Assembly: GCF_030653815.1 (NCBI RefSeq)
Contig: NZ_JAURYQ010000036.1
Location: forward strand, 62,001 to 126,000
Direction: 5' to 3'
From: Rhodoferax sp.
GTDB taxonomy: Bacteria > Pseudomonadota > Gammaproteobacteria > Burkholderiales > Burkholderiaceae_C
Length of the DNA: 64,000 bases
The notes under the pieces are model-generated. The model made no database searches and had not been told where the DNA came from. It saw only the letters and a list, made by a program, of their open reading frames with translations. Below, piece after piece: positions 46,095-55,342 of the stretch. Numbering within the stretch: the stretch's first letter is position 1; each line of letters begins with the position of its first letter. Both the position numbers and the translations under genes were made by a program.

Positions 46095-48506
46095 ATGGCT
46101 AACCCCTCGTCTGCCCCACAAAACGCTGCCCAGGCGGCGCGCATTCGGCAACGCTTGGTGGATGACGTGGCGCAGGCCTTGACGGTCTTGCAAGCGTCGA
46201 TTCGCGAACATCTGATCTCGCTGTTGAATGAAGTAGCGCCGACGCGTGAGCAACAGCAGTTACGACGCGATGCCTGGACGCTGTACGAACAGCAAAAAGA
46301 GCACTGGTTGGCCTCCGTTTTGAAGGCCTGGCAGGCGGGCTTGAGTCCGGTGGTGGAGCGCTCCACTAACGTGTCGCTGCCGAATCAGCTGGAGTTGGTC
46401 AGCACTGAAACTGTTGAAAACCGGATGCTGGCGTCCCGCATGGCCCTGTCCCTGATGGAGGTGGCGGCCAGCGAAGTCAATGATTTGCGCAAGCGGCTCA
46501 AGTACCTGGAAGGCGTTGAGGAACTGCCTGCCAAGGACACGGTTCACCCGGAGGTCCTGATTCAGGTGATCGTCGAGCAATGGGTTGCTTGTGGCTTGCC
46601 GCTGGAATCCTGGACTTTGGTCAATGAGATGGTCCAGCACCACGTCAACACCTATTGGCGGCCGATTTATGCGAAATGCAACGCCGAACTGGTGTCCCAG
46701 GGCGTGTTGCCGGTGATCGCTTTCGAGCCGCGTGCCAAACCCAGGCCAGCGCCCGCCACCCCGTACCCGGTGGCGCCGGAGTCTGCGCCTGAGCCCTATG
46801 CGCCGGGCGCTGCGCCAGGCTGGTCGGCCCCAGGAGGCGCCGCGCGCTGGCCTGCCCAGCCTGCCGTACCCGGCTGGCCTTCGTTTGCCGGTGGTTCGGC
46901 CGCGGGCTGGCCCGCGCAGGCTGGCCCGGGTGCAGCCTCGCAAGACGATCCGGGCTGGCCCGCGCCGGCAGGGGCGTCTGCCGCACCCCCCTGGCTGGAT
47001 GCGCGAGAGGTCGGCGTGCTCGACCGGGTCGGTCGCATGATGACCGGTGTGCAACCGGTCCAGAATGTCACTGCCGCATTTGCGCATGTCCCGTCGCAAA
47101 GACTGATGACAGCGCTGGCGCATCGACCGGTGCTGGGTCACGCCCTGGCCGGTGCCGGCGGTGGTTTTGGCGTTGGCGTGGAGGCTGGTTCGCCTATGCT
47201 GGGGATGGTGCTGGTGGAGCGCCTGGCCGGTGAGCTGCAACAACAATCGGCTGAGCTCAAGAACCTGACGCAAAACGACAATGAAAAGGCCATCATTGAG
47301 TTGATCGCCCTCATGTTTCAGTCGATTTTGCAGGAAGATCGTATTCCGCCCGGCATCCGGGTCTGGTTCGCGCGCCTGCAAATGCCGGTGTTGAGCGTGG
47401 CGCTGGCCGATCCGGATTTTTTCAATCGACTGGACCATCCGGCCCGCCTGTTGATTGATCACATGGGTTCCTGCGCGCTGGGGTTCGACGCCAGCGGCAT
47501 CAGCACTGAAGCCCTGGAGACCGAAATCAAGCGGGTGGTTCAGGTGGTCGAGCAATACCCCGAAACCGGTGAGCGCGTTTACCAGCGGGTTTACGAAGAA
47601 TTCAAGGAGTTCCTCAAGCGCAACCTGACCCAGAAAGCGTCAACCCAGAAGGTGGTGGGCGTGGCCCAGCAGGTGGAGCAAAAGGAAACGCTGGCGATCC
47701 AGTGCACCATTGAGCTGCGCAACCAGATCAAGGACATGCCGGTGCGTGACGAGATTCGCGATTTTTTATACAAGGTATGGGCCGAAGTCATTGCCGTGGC
47801 CAGCATGCGTCAGGGCGGGCAACACGCGCAGACGCTGCAGCTTAAAAAAACCGCGGTGGACCTGATCTGGGCAGCCAGTGCCAAACCCAATCGGGCGGAT
47901 CGGGCCCGGGTGATTGCAGATCTGCCCGAGTTGTTGAAGTCCTTGCGCACGGGCATGAGCCTGCTGGGTTTGAGTGAGCAAAATCAGGACGAGCACCTCA
48001 AGCTGATCAGCGACACCCTGGCCGACGCTTTCATGTCCAAGACCCAAGCCATCGACATGGGTCAAATCCAGGCTCTCTCTGAAAGACTGGCCAACCTGGA
48101 AGACTACTTCACCGACGATAGCGCCGAGGAGTTGCCGCTCGATGCCCAGAGCATTGAAGACTTGCTGGGCATTGATGCCTCGGACCTCGACGTGGTGACC
48201 GAAGGCGGTGTGGAGCCCGGCCCGGTCATGATGGCCTGGGCCCAGAACCTGAGTCTGGGGGCCTGGTTTACCCTGGAATACCTCGAGCAGAGGGTGCAGG
48301 TGCAGTACGTTTGGCGCAGTCCGATTGGCCATTTGCACCTGTTTGCCTCGGTGGTCGGGCGCAGTTACCTGATCCAGTCGGTGCGACTGGCCGCCTACCT
48401 GGAGGCAGGCTTGCTGGTGCCACAGGAAGAAGCTTCGCTCACCGTGCGCGCCACCCGCTCGGCGATGGCCAAGCTGGAAGCCAACCCCGAGCGCTTGCTG
48501 GCCTGA
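46095..48506 (+). CDS. DUF1631 family protein with Trp/Pro-rich linker
   Basis: A large 803-residue cytoplasmic protein. Residues 1-210 and about 310-700 are helical DUF1631 (LRRDAWTLYEQQKEHWLASV; IIELIALMFQSILQEDRIPP; FFNRLDHPARLLIDHMG). The C-terminal about 100 residues read like a PilZ-type or small beta domain (GAWFTLEYLEQRVQVQYVWR). Between about 215 and 300 is an unusual low-complexity linker of Pro, Ala, Gly with repeated GWxAP/GWPAP units. Homologues are sometimes called thymidine phosphorylase, which nothing here supports. The function is unknown. It follows secF closely and converges on dprA. Confidence 0.88.
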   Translation: MANPSSAPQNAAQAARIRQRLVDDVAQALTVLQASIREHLISLLNEVAPTREQQQLRRDAWTLYEQQKEHWLASVLKAWQAGLSPVVERSTNVSLPNQLELVSTETVENRMLASRMALSLMEVAASEVNDLRKRLKYLEGVEELPAKDTVHPEVLIQVIVEQWVACGLPLESWTLVNEMVQHHVNTYWRPIYAKCNAELVSQGVLPVIAFEPRAKPRPAPATPYPVAPESAPEPYAPGAAPGWSAPGGAARWPAQPAVPGWPSFAGGSAAGWPAQAGPGAASQDDPGWPAPAGASAAPPWLDAREVGVLDRVGRMMTGVQPVQNVTAAFAHVPSQRLMTALAHRPVLGHALAGAGGGFGVGVEAGSPMLGMVLVERLAGELQQQSAELKNLTQNDNEKAIIELIALMFQSILQEDRIPPGIRVWFARLQMPVLSVALADPDFFNRLDHPARLLIDHMGSCALGFDASGISTEALETEIKRVVQVVEQYPETGERVYQRVYEEFKEFLKRNLTQKASTQKVVGVAQQVEQKETLAIQCTIELRNQIKDMPVRDEIRDFLYKVWAEVIAVASMRQGGQHAQTLQLKKTAVDLIWAASAKPNRADRARVIADLPELLKSLRTGMSLLGLSEQNQDEHLKLISDTLADAFMSKTQAIDMGQIQALSERLANLEDYFTDDSAEELPLDAQSIEDLLGIDASDLDVVTEGGVEPGPVMMAWAQNLSLGAWFTLEYLEQRVQVQYVWRSPIGHLHLFASVVGRSYLIQSVRLAAYLEAGLLVPQEEASLTVRATRSAMAKLEANPERLLA

Positions 48507-48513
48507 ACGCCTG

Positions 48514-49716
48514 TCAGGCGCCAGACTGGCGTTGATACAAACCGCCAGGCAGCCGTGCCACCAGGCCATCGAGTTCCAGTGCCATCAATTGGGCCTGCAG
48601 GTCGGCAGTTTCCAACAGCGTTCGCCCTTGCAGTGCGTCCAGTCCGACCGGATCAAAACCGAGCGCATCAAGCAGCGCGCCAGGGTCGCCAAGGGCGCTT
48701 TCGTCGTCCGGTCTTTCTTTGTGCCTGACTGCAAATTCTGTCGTTGCAGGGCTGGCGCTGAAACCTTGCAGTTCTTCCAGTATGTCCTGTGCCGACTCGA
48801 CCAGTTTGGCGCCCTGCTTGATGAGCGCATGACAGCCACGGGATTGCGCTGCATGAATCGAGCCGGGGATGGCAAACACATCCTTGCCTTGCTCGGAGGT
48901 CAGCCGGGCCGTGATGAGCGATCCTGACTTCAGCGCGGCCTCCACCACCAGTGTGCCACGCGCCAGCCCGGCAATGAGGCGGTTGCGTTTGGGAAAGTTG
49001 GCATTGATGGGTGGTGTTCCCAGCGGGTATTCGCTGAGCAGCAAACCGTGATGTGCAATCCGGTGTGCCAGGCCATGGTGGGCCTTGGGGTAGACGCGGT
49101 CCAGACCGGTACCGATCACCGCGATGGTGGCGGGCAGGTCGGTGGCGCCCTCGGTCAAACCTTCCAGGGCGCCTTCATGGGCAGCACCGTCAACGCCCAA
49201 AGCCAGGCCACTCACCACGGTCAGCCCAGCCTGGACCAGGCTTTTGGCAAACAGCCGGGCGTTGCCTGCACCTTGCGGCGTTGGGTTGCGGCTGCCGACC
49301 ACGGCCAGGCAGCGTTGCGCCGTGATGGACCAGGGCGCGGTGAGGGTAGCCGCCGGCCTGCTTTCCTGGAAGCTGGCTACACCAAACAGGTACAGCAACA
49401 AAGGCGGGTCGTCGATGTCGAGCAGTGCCTGCGGGTAGCCCGGGTCGCCCAAGCTGAGGACTTGGCGCCGGCAGCCATTGACCTCGCTCTGGTTGACCCA
49501 GGCCCAGGTGGTTTCGAGCAGGTCGGCCAAGGCCGGTGGCTCGGCGCACAAGGCCTGGGTTTGCAAGGGCGTTGCCACCTGCCGCAAGGCTGCGCTGGGT
49601 TGCTCAAAAATGGCCTGGGGCAAACCAAAGCAAGCCAACAGCTTGCGCGCCGTGATGTTGCCGATACCGGGACTCAAGCTCAGCCGCAGCCAGGCCTTGA
49701 GTTCATCGCGGTCCAT
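48514..49716 (-). CDS. dprA: DNA-processing protein DprA (Smf)
   Basis: A 400-residue protein. An N-terminal SAM/HhH-like helical part (LSLSPGIGNITARKLLACFG) precedes the Rossmann-like DNA-processing domain: VVGSRNPTPQGAGNARLFAK, SGLALGVDGAAHEGAL, IGTGLDRVYPKAH, SEYPLGTPPINANFPKRNRL and EAALKSGSLITARLTSEQGK, then VFAIPGSI. A DML1-like winged helix ends it (GRTLLETADLQAQLMALELD). DprA loads RecA on incoming single-stranded DNA in natural transformation. It is 21 bp downstream of the LysM gene. Confidence 0.96.
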   Translation of the reverse strand: MDRDELKAWLRLSLSPGIGNITARKLLACFGLPQAIFEQPSAALRQVATPLQTQALCAEPPALADLLETTWAWVNQSEVNGCRRQVLSLGDPGYPQALLDIDDPPLLLYLFGVASFQESRPAATLTAPWSITAQRCLAVVGSRNPTPQGAGNARLFAKSLVQAGLTVVSGLALGVDGAAHEGALEGLTEGATDLPATIAVIGTGLDRVYPKAHHGLAHRIAHHGLLLSEYPLGTPPINANFPKRNRLIAGLARGTLVVEAALKSGSLITARLTSEQGKDVFAIPGSIHAAQSRGCHALIKQGAKLVESAQDILEELQGFSASPATTEFAVRHKERPDDESALGDPGALLDALGFDPVGLDALQGRTLLETADLQAQLMALELDGLVARLPGGLYQRQSGA

Positions 49717-49737
49717 GGCGGCTGGACGCGTTGGCGG

Positions 49738-50955
49738 TCAGCGCGGGTTGATCAGCCGATCACCCACCTTGACTCCCTGGGTGATGTCGAGCACCAAGCC
49801 GTAGGACACTTTCTCAAAAGTGCGAAACACCATCAGCAAGCCGTTGCGCTCATCGGGCAGCTTGATCGGGGTCAGCTTGGCATCGGTCTTGTCCACCAGC
49901 CGTGCACCGTCGGTCATGATGGCCAACACATGGCCTGACTCGATGCCGTCACGGCTACCCCGGTTCAGGCTGACCACCTGGTTTTGCGCGGCATTCACCA
50001 CGGCACTGCCGTAAATTGAGACGATGCGCGCCTCGATGGGGCTGCTGGGCGCGCGCGGCACGTAGCTTTGGAGTTGCGGCGGTGGTTCGGGCAACAGGCG
50101 GTCGCCAACGCGCATTTCTTCCTTGGCATCGACGATGTCGATGGTGGCAGGGACGACGTCGGTGCGGCTCTTGCCGTCGGCGTCAACCTGGCTCTGGCTG
50201 CTTTCGCTGCGGGCCAGCAAGGCCTTGCCCACGTATTGGGCTTCATAGCCAAGCACTTCCCCGCTGACGGGGTCTTTCAGGGGGGTGGCGTTGCGAAACA
50301 CCCGGAACATTTGCTGTTTTTGGGTCGGATCATCCTGCAACTCGAAGCCGGGGTTGCCGCGCGCATAGGCCCGGTCACCGCGGGTGAGCAGCACCCGGTT
50401 GTCTTGCGCTGCCACGATGCGGGCGGCGGCGCTCAGGCCAAGTTCGTCGACGATCAAGGGTTCGGCCAGAAAGGGCTCGATCAGATGACTTTTCAGCGTG
50501 GGCAAGGCGCTGGCGTTGAGGTTTTCGATGCGTGTGCGCGGCGAGACGCGCACGGTGGGCGGTTGAGCCGCTGCATTGGCGCCGCCAGCCCGCAGGCTCA
50601 GGCGCCCCCGGCCGTTGCTGGTGTCGAGATAAAGTGTTTGTCCGGGGTAAATCAGGTGCGGGTTTTTGATCTCGGACAGATTCATGCCCCACAACTCGGG
50701 CCAGTGCCAGGGGTTTTTCAGGAACATGCCCGAGATGCCCCACAGCGTATCGCCGGGCTTGACCGTGTAGCTTTGCGGCGCATTGGGGGAAAGCGCACTC
50801 AGGGGCACACCTTGTTGGGCCACTTGGTTGGCGGTCGCGCGCTGCTGCTGGGTGATGGGGAAATTCTGTGACTGCACCGGGCCCGCCAACAGACTGCAGG
50901 CGAGTGCGGTCCACGTCAGTTTTCTGGAAACAGTGTCAAAAAGTGTTTTGGCCAT
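49738..50955 (-). CDS. LysM domain-containing exported protein
   Basis: A 405-residue exported protein. The signal peptide (LTWTALACSLLAGPVQSQ) ends near 31. A single LysM domain follows at about 65-112 (SYTVKPGDTLWGISGMFLKN then HLIYPGQTLYLD). The remaining ~290 residues are beta-rich (VDELGLSAAARIVAAQDNRV; RVGDRLLPEPPPQLQSYVPR) and look like the proteins encoded beside dprA in many beta- and gammaproteobacteria. It probably binds murein. The dprA-lysM pairing and divergence from def are conserved in this group. The start MAKTLFDTV is chosen for its signal peptide; a longer form would overlap def. Confidence 0.92.
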   Translation of the reverse strand: MAKTLFDTVSRKLTWTALACSLLAGPVQSQNFPITQQQRATANQVAQQGVPLSALSPNAPQSYTVKPGDTLWGISGMFLKNPWHWPELWGMNLSEIKNPHLIYPGQTLYLDTSNGRGRLSLRAGGANAAAQPPTVRVSPRTRIENLNASALPTLKSHLIEPFLAEPLIVDELGLSAAARIVAAQDNRVLLTRGDRAYARGNPGFELQDDPTQKQQMFRVFRNATPLKDPVSGEVLGYEAQYVGKALLARSESSQSQVDADGKSRTDVVPATIDIVDAKEEMRVGDRLLPEPPPQLQSYVPRAPSSPIEARIVSIYGSAVVNAAQNQVVSLNRGSRDGIESGHVLAIMTDGARLVDKTDAKLTPIKLPDERNGLLMVFRTFEKVSYGLVLDITQGVKVGDRLINPR

Positions 50956-51008
50956 GGTGTTTTCAATTCTATTCAATCGCGTTAGATTGTGCGCCCAAGC
51001 CCTTGCCG

Positions 51009-51049
51009 GGACAACGATTGTCCTTGGGCTAATTGGCGCAAGGCGCCAA
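51009..51049. other. Paired perfect hairpins in the lysM-def divergent promoter region
   Basis: Two short perfect inverted repeats sit back to back: GGACAA-CGA-TTGTCC (51009-51023) and TTGGCGC-AAG-GCGCCAA (51033-51049). The first is extended by AGCCC and GGGCT on its flanks. Neither is followed by a T-run, so they are more likely regulator sites or mRNA structure than terminators. Confidence 0.45.
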
Positions 51050-51085
51050 AAATTGCGAAAATAACGACATCTTTGAAGTGACACC

Positions 51086-51595
51086 ATGGCTTTACTCCCA
51101 ATTCTTTGCTACCCCGACCCCAAACTGCACACCGTGGCCAAACCCGTGACTGCGGTTGATGCGCGCATCAAGACCCTGATTGCCGACATGTTCGAGACCA
51201 TGTACGAGGCCAAGGGCATCGGCCTGGCCGCCACCCAGGTCAACGTGCATGAGCGCCTGATTGTGATGGATATCTCCGAGGGCCGCGATGTGCCGCTGGT
51301 GCTGATCAACCCAAAAATTATCTGGACCAGCCCGGAGATGCACCTGAACGAGGAGGGTTGCCTGTCGGTGCCCGGCATTTACGACGGTGTCCAACGCCAC
51401 GACGCGGTCAAGGTGGAAGCCCTGGACGGCGAGGGCCAGCCCCACCTGATCGAGGCCGACGGTTTGCTGGCGGTGTGCATCCAGCACGAAATGGATCACC
51501 TCATGGGCAAGGTCTTCGTCGAGTACCTGTCGCCCCTCAAACGCAATCGCATCAAAACCAAGATGATCAAGGCCCAGCGCGAGGAGCGTTCTTGA
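51086..51595 (+). CDS. def: Peptide deformylase
   Basis: A 169-residue metalloenzyme. The three deformylase motifs are present: GIGLAATQV (45-52), EEGCLSVP (metal Cys92) and QHEMDH (metal His134 and His138, catalytic Glu135). It removes the formyl group from nascent proteins. Its stop overlaps the fmt start (TTGA), keeping the formylation and deformylation enzymes together. It is divergent from the LysM gene. Confidence 0.98.
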   Translation: MALLPILCYPDPKLHTVAKPVTAVDARIKTLIADMFETMYEAKGIGLAATQVNVHERLIVMDISEGRDVPLVLINPKIIWTSPEMHLNEEGCLSVPGIYDGVQRHDAVKVEALDGEGQPHLIEADGLLAVCIQHEMDHLMGKVFVEYLSPLKRNRIKTKMIKAQREERS

Positions 51596-52551
51596 AGCTG
51601 GTGTTTGCCGGCACCCCCGAATTTGCGGCGGTCGCGCTGGCCCATTTGCAGGCGGCAGGCCATGACATTGCGCTGGTGCTGAGCCAACCCGACCGCCCGG
51701 CCGGTCGTGGCTTGAAAGTGCACACGTCCCCAGTCAAGCAGTTTGCGCTGGCGCATGGCATGGCGGTGGCGCAACCACGCAGCCTGCGCCTGGACGGCAA
51801 ATACCCGGACGATGCCGAGGCGGCGCGCGCAGCATTGGTGGCAGCGCAGGCTGACGCCATGGTGGTGGCGGCCTATGGCTTGATCCTGCCGCAGTGGGTG
51901 CTGGACTTGCCCCGCCTGGGCTGTTTCAATATTCATGCGTCCCTGTTGCCGCGTTGGCGCGGCGCAGCGCCCATTCACCGCGCCATCGAAGCCGGTGACG
52001 CGGTCACGGGCATCACCATCATGCAGATGGACGCGGGCCTGGACACGGGTGATATGCTGCTGACGCAGACCCTGCCGATCTCCCCGACGGACACCACGGG
52101 CCGCTTGCATGACCGGCTGGCCGAACTCGGTGGTGTTCTGATGGTCCAGGCGCTCAACCTGGCTGCCCAGGGCAAGCTGCAACCAATTCCGCAGGCGCTT
52201 GAGGGCGTCAGTTACGCCAGCAAGATTGACAAGGCTGAGGCCAGCATTGACTGGTCCCAGACGGCGCAAACCATTAGCCAGCGGGTGCGTGCTTTTGACC
52301 CCTTTCCGGGCGCCAGCACGGTGCTTGCGGGCGAAACGCTCAAGATCTGGGCTGCAGAGCCGGGGCCGATCGCATCCCAGAGGCCATCCACGCCAGGCCA
52401 GATCGTGGCGTGTGAGCCGTCCGGCATTGTGGTCGCCGCGGGTGACTCCACGCTGATCGTCACCGAACTGCAGCGTCCCGGCGGCAAGCGCCTGGCCAGT
52501 GCCGAGTTTTTGCGCGGCTGTCCCCTGCAAGTAGGCCAGGTGCTAGGTTGA
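51592..52551 (+). CDS. fmt: Methionyl-tRNA formyltransferase
   Basis: A 319-residue enzyme: [19 protein letters not shown], the [16 protein letters not shown] motif with the folate-binding region, [11 protein letters not shown] and a C-terminal OB-like tRNA-binding domain ([20 protein letters not shown]). It formylates initiator Met-tRNA. The start is TTG, overlapping the def stop (TTGA), with GAGGAG 5 bases upstream. No ATG exists near the conserved N-terminus, so TTG is secure. Confidence 0.97.
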   Translation: MKLVFAGTPEFAAVALAHLQAAGHDIALVLSQPDRPAGRGLKVHTSPVKQFALAHGMAVAQPRSLRLDGKYPDDAEAARAALVAAQADAMVVAAYGLILPQWVLDLPRLGCFNIHASLLPRWRGAAPIHRAIEAGDAVTGITIMQMDAGLDTGDMLLTQTLPISPTDTTGRLHDRLAELGGVLMVQALNLAAQGKLQPIPQALEGVSYASKIDKAEASIDWSQTAQTISQRVRAFDPFPGASTVLAGETLKIWAAEPGPIASQRPSTPGQIVACEPSGIVVAAGDSTLIVTELQRPGGKRLASAEFLRGCPLQVGQVLG

Positions 52552-53306
52552 TGCGACGTCTGCTTGCCGATGCCCGCAGTTGGTGGCAGCACCCGGCGTT
52601 TGTGCGAGGCGTGCGCGAAATGGGTTCGGTGTCACCTGGCCTGGCGGCCTGGGGCTTGATGACTGGTGTGGCCATGGTCAAGTCGGGCATGAGCACCTTG
52701 GAGGCCGTGGCCATGAGTTTGCTGGTGTTTGCGGGCAGTTCGCAACTGGCGTCCATGCCCCTGATTGCCGCCGGAGCCCCGATCTGGGTGATTCTGGCCA
52801 CCAGTTTTTGCGTCAACCTGCGCTTTGTGGTGTTCAGTGCCCACATGCGGCCTTATTTGATGCACCTGCCGCTCAACTGGCGCCTGTTTCATGGCTACCT
52901 GACGGCCGACCTCAGCTACGTCATGTTTACCCGGCACTACCATCACCCACCCGTCAACCAGGTCGAAAGCCGGGAACAGTTGGCCTACCTGAGTGGCGGC
53001 AACCTGCTTAACTGGGTCAGTTGGCAAAGTGCCAGTTTGTTGGGCATTGCGCTGGCCAACGTGATCCCGACCCATTGGGGTCTGAGTTTCGCCGGTATTC
53101 TGGCCCTGCTGGGGGTCGGGTGCTCGCTGGCATCGAGCCATTTGAGGCGTGTTTCAGCTGGCGTGGCCGGCATGGCCGCGGTGGCCGCCTACGCTTTGCC
53201 GCTCAAGCTCAATATTGTGGTCGCCATTGCCAGTGCTGTGGCGCTGTGCCTGATCATCGAAGCCAGCTGGCCTAAAGCGCCGGGTTCGCCCAAGGTGCCT
53301 GCATGA
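52551..53306 (+). CDS. azlC: AzlC family branched-chain amino acid exporter, large subunit
   Basis: A 251-residue inner-membrane protein with about seven hydrophobic segments. Family blocks are FVRGVREMGSVSPGLAAWGL, MSLLVFAGSSQLASMPLIAA and CVNLRFVVFSAHMRPYL. With AzlD it exports branched-chain amino acids or analogues. The ATG overlaps the fmt stop by 1 bp (TGATG) and AGG is just upstream. The stop overlaps azlD by 4 bp. Confidence 0.94.
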   Translation: MRRLLADARSWWQHPAFVRGVREMGSVSPGLAAWGLMTGVAMVKSGMSTLEAVAMSLLVFAGSSQLASMPLIAAGAPIWVILATSFCVNLRFVVFSAHMRPYLMHLPLNWRLFHGYLTADLSYVMFTRHYHHPPVNQVESREQLAYLSGGNLLNWVSWQSASLLGIALANVIPTHWGLSFAGILALLGVGCSLASSHLRRVSAGVAGMAAVAAYALPLKLNIVVAIASAVALCLIIEASWPKAPGSPKVPA

Positions 53307-53650
53307 ACGAAACCGATCTCTGGACGCTAGGGGTGATCTTGGGCTTGGCATGTGTCACCGCGCTCACCCGTTGTTTCTTTTTTATCAGCAACCAGCCTTG
53401 GCACTTGCCGTCCTGGGCGCAACGCGGTCTGAAATACGCGCCCATTGCTGCGCTGGCAGCCGTGGTGGTGCCGGAAGTGGTCATGGTGCAGGGCGAATTG
53501 ATCAGCACCTGGCAGGATGCCCGCATCTATGCCGCCATGGTTGGCGCCGCTTATTTTTTCTGGCGCAAGGGGCAAGGGCAGGCGGTGCTGGGCACCATCG
53601 TGTCCGGCATGGCGGTCTATTTGCCGCTGCACTTGGGACTGGGTTGGTAG
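53303..53650 (+). CDS. azlD: AzlD family branched-chain amino acid exporter, small subunit
   Basis: 115 residues with four transmembrane segments (LWTLGVILGLACVTALTRCF; LKYAPIAALAAVVVPEVVMV; IYAAMVGAAYFFW; LGTIVSGMAVYLPLHLGL). The AYAP/PAAL type motif appears as KYAPIAALAAVVVPE. It overlaps azlC by ATGA and completes the two-subunit exporter. It ends the def-fmt-azlC-azlD string; pyk begins 76 bp later. Confidence 0.93.
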   Translation: MNETDLWTLGVILGLACVTALTRCFFFISNQPWHLPSWAQRGLKYAPIAALAAVVVPEVVMVQGELISTWQDARIYAAMVGAAYFFWRKGQGQAVLGTIVSGMAVYLPLHLGLGW

Positions 53651-53726
53651 GGCGTGCGGTCTTGTTGCTGCCTTGTAACTGCTTTGTGTGAGAATCGCGA
53701 AACTAAATTACACCGGAGATTGATTC

Positions 53727-55157
53727 ATGCCCCGTCGCGCGACCAAAATTGTGGCCACTTTAGGCCCAGCGTCCAGTGATCCCTTCCTGCTAGAGCAAAT
53801 GATTCGCGCCGGGGTCAACGTGGTTCGGCTGAACTTCAGTCACGGCACGGCGCAGGACCACATTGAGCGGGCGCGCCTGGTGCGCGAAGCCGCCAAACGC
53901 GCCGGCCGCGAGGTCGCCATCATGGCCGACTTGCAGGGCCCCAAGATCCGGGTCGGCAAATTTGCCGAGGGCAAGGTATTTTTGCAACCTGGCCAGACCT
54001 TCGTGCTGGATGCGGCGCGCACCGAGCTCGGTGACATCGACGCCGTGGGGCTGGACTACAAGGCCTTGCCGCGCGAAGTCAAGACGGGCGATGTGCTGCT
54101 GCTCAATGACGGCCTGATCGTCATCGTGGTGGACCGCGTCAAGGGCGAAGCCATTTACACCACGGTCAGGATGGGCGGCGAGTTGTCCAACAACAAGGGC
54201 ATCAACAAGCAGGGTGGTGGTTTGACGGCCCCGGCGCTGACGGCCAAGGACATGGAAGACATCCGCACCGCCATGAGTTTTCATGCCGATTACGTGGCCG
54301 TGAGTTTCCCCAAGAATGCCACCGACATGGAAATGGCGCGCCAACTCTGCAGCGTGGCGGCCGAAGACGGTCACCGTCCCGGCCTGATCGCCAAGATCGA
54401 GCGCGCCGAAGCCATCCCGCATCTGGAAGAAATTTTGCTGGCCAGCGATGGCATCATGGTGGCGCGCGGCGACCTGGCGGTCGAAGTGGGCAATGCCGTG
54501 GTGCCGGCGCTGCAAAAACGCATGATCAAGCTGGCCCGTGAGCATGACCGCGTGGTGATTACCGCCACGCAAATGATGGAGTCCATGATCACCAACCCGG
54601 TGCCCACCCGCGCCGAGGTCAGTGACGTGGCCAACGCGGTGCTCGACGGCACCGACGCCGTGATGTTGTCGGCCGAGACCGCCGCCGGCAAATACCCGCT
54701 GGAAACCGTGATCGAGATGGCCAAGATTTGCCATGCGGCCGAGGGCGGCGAGGCGTTCGAGCTCGAAGCCGACTTTACCGGCAAGACCTTCAGCCGCATC
54801 GACCAGACCATCGCCATGGGCGCGCTGTTTACCGCACACCACCTCGGTGCCAAGGCCATTGTGGCCATGACCGACAGTGGCTCGACTGCGCTGTGGATGA
54901 GCCGCCACCTGATTCAGGTGCCCATTTACGCCCTGACTTCCAAAATAACCACGCAGCGCAAGATGACCCTGTACCGCAATGTGCGCCCGCTGCTGATTGA
55001 CACCAGTGCCGACCGCGACACCGCGCTGGCCGAGGCCGAGGCCGACCTCAAGGCCCGTGACATTGTCCAGACCGGTGATGTTTACGCCATCACCTGCGGT
55101 GAGCCCATGGGCTCGCCGGGCGGCACCAACATGCTCAAGATTTGCCGGGTTGGCTAG
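53727..55157 (+). CDS. pyk: Pyruvate kinase
   Basis: A 476-residue glycolytic enzyme: KIVATLGPASSDPFLLEQMI, VRLNFSHGTAQDH, ADLQGPKIRVG, the active-site signature IAKIERAEAI, MVARGDLAVEVG and TATQMMESMI, then an allosteric C-terminal domain. It converts PEP and ADP to pyruvate and ATP. CGGAG lies 8 bases before the ATG. It is followed by the palindrome at 55171-55249 and then fba. Confidence 0.98.
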   Translation: MPRRATKIVATLGPASSDPFLLEQMIRAGVNVVRLNFSHGTAQDHIERARLVREAAKRAGREVAIMADLQGPKIRVGKFAEGKVFLQPGQTFVLDAARTELGDIDAVGLDYKALPREVKTGDVLLLNDGLIVIVVDRVKGEAIYTTVRMGGELSNNKGINKQGGGLTAPALTAKDMEDIRTAMSFHADYVAVSFPKNATDMEMARQLCSVAAEDGHRPGLIAKIERAEAIPHLEEILLASDGIMVARGDLAVEVGNAVVPALQKRMIKLAREHDRVVITATQMMESMITNPVPTRAEVSDVANAVLDGTDAVMLSAETAAGKYPLETVIEMAKICHAAEGGEAFELEADFTGKTFSRIDQTIAMGALFTAHHLGAKAIVAMTDSGSTALWMSRHLIQVPIYALTSKITTQRKMTLYRNVRPLLIDTSADRDTALAEAEADLKARDIVQTGDVYAITCGEPMGSPGGTNMLKICRVG

Positions 55158-55249
55158 GCGCCTGGGCGCCTGGGCGGCAGAGCGTTCTGCTGCGTGTCCC
55201 CCGCCCTGCGGGCACCTCCTTGTACCTGCGCAGAACACTCTGCCGCCCA
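55157..55249. repeat. Large imperfect palindrome between pyk and fba, with short tandem repeat
   Basis: The sequence after the pyk stop starts with GGCGCCTG twice in tandem (55157-55172). It then forms a long hairpin: 20-base arms at 55171-55190 and 55230-55249 pair at 19 of 20 positions, around a 39-nt loop that has its own small stem (CCCGC with GCGGG). It may act as a terminator or message stabiliser for pyk, or be a mobile palindromic element of the REP/BIME kind. No second copy is in the window. Confidence 0.65.
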
Positions 55250-55342
55250 AGCTCCTAGGGGCGGTGTCAGTTTCCCCGCTGCCTGAGTGGCTAGAATTGG
55301 TCTGAGTTACCGCTCAGTTACCAATCTTCAAAGGACACCATC

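Noticed and set aside
46095..48506. Thymidine phosphorylase annotation for the DUF1631 protein
   Set aside because: No glycosyltransferase/phosphorylase motifs are visible. The name appears to be a propagated mislabel for this family.
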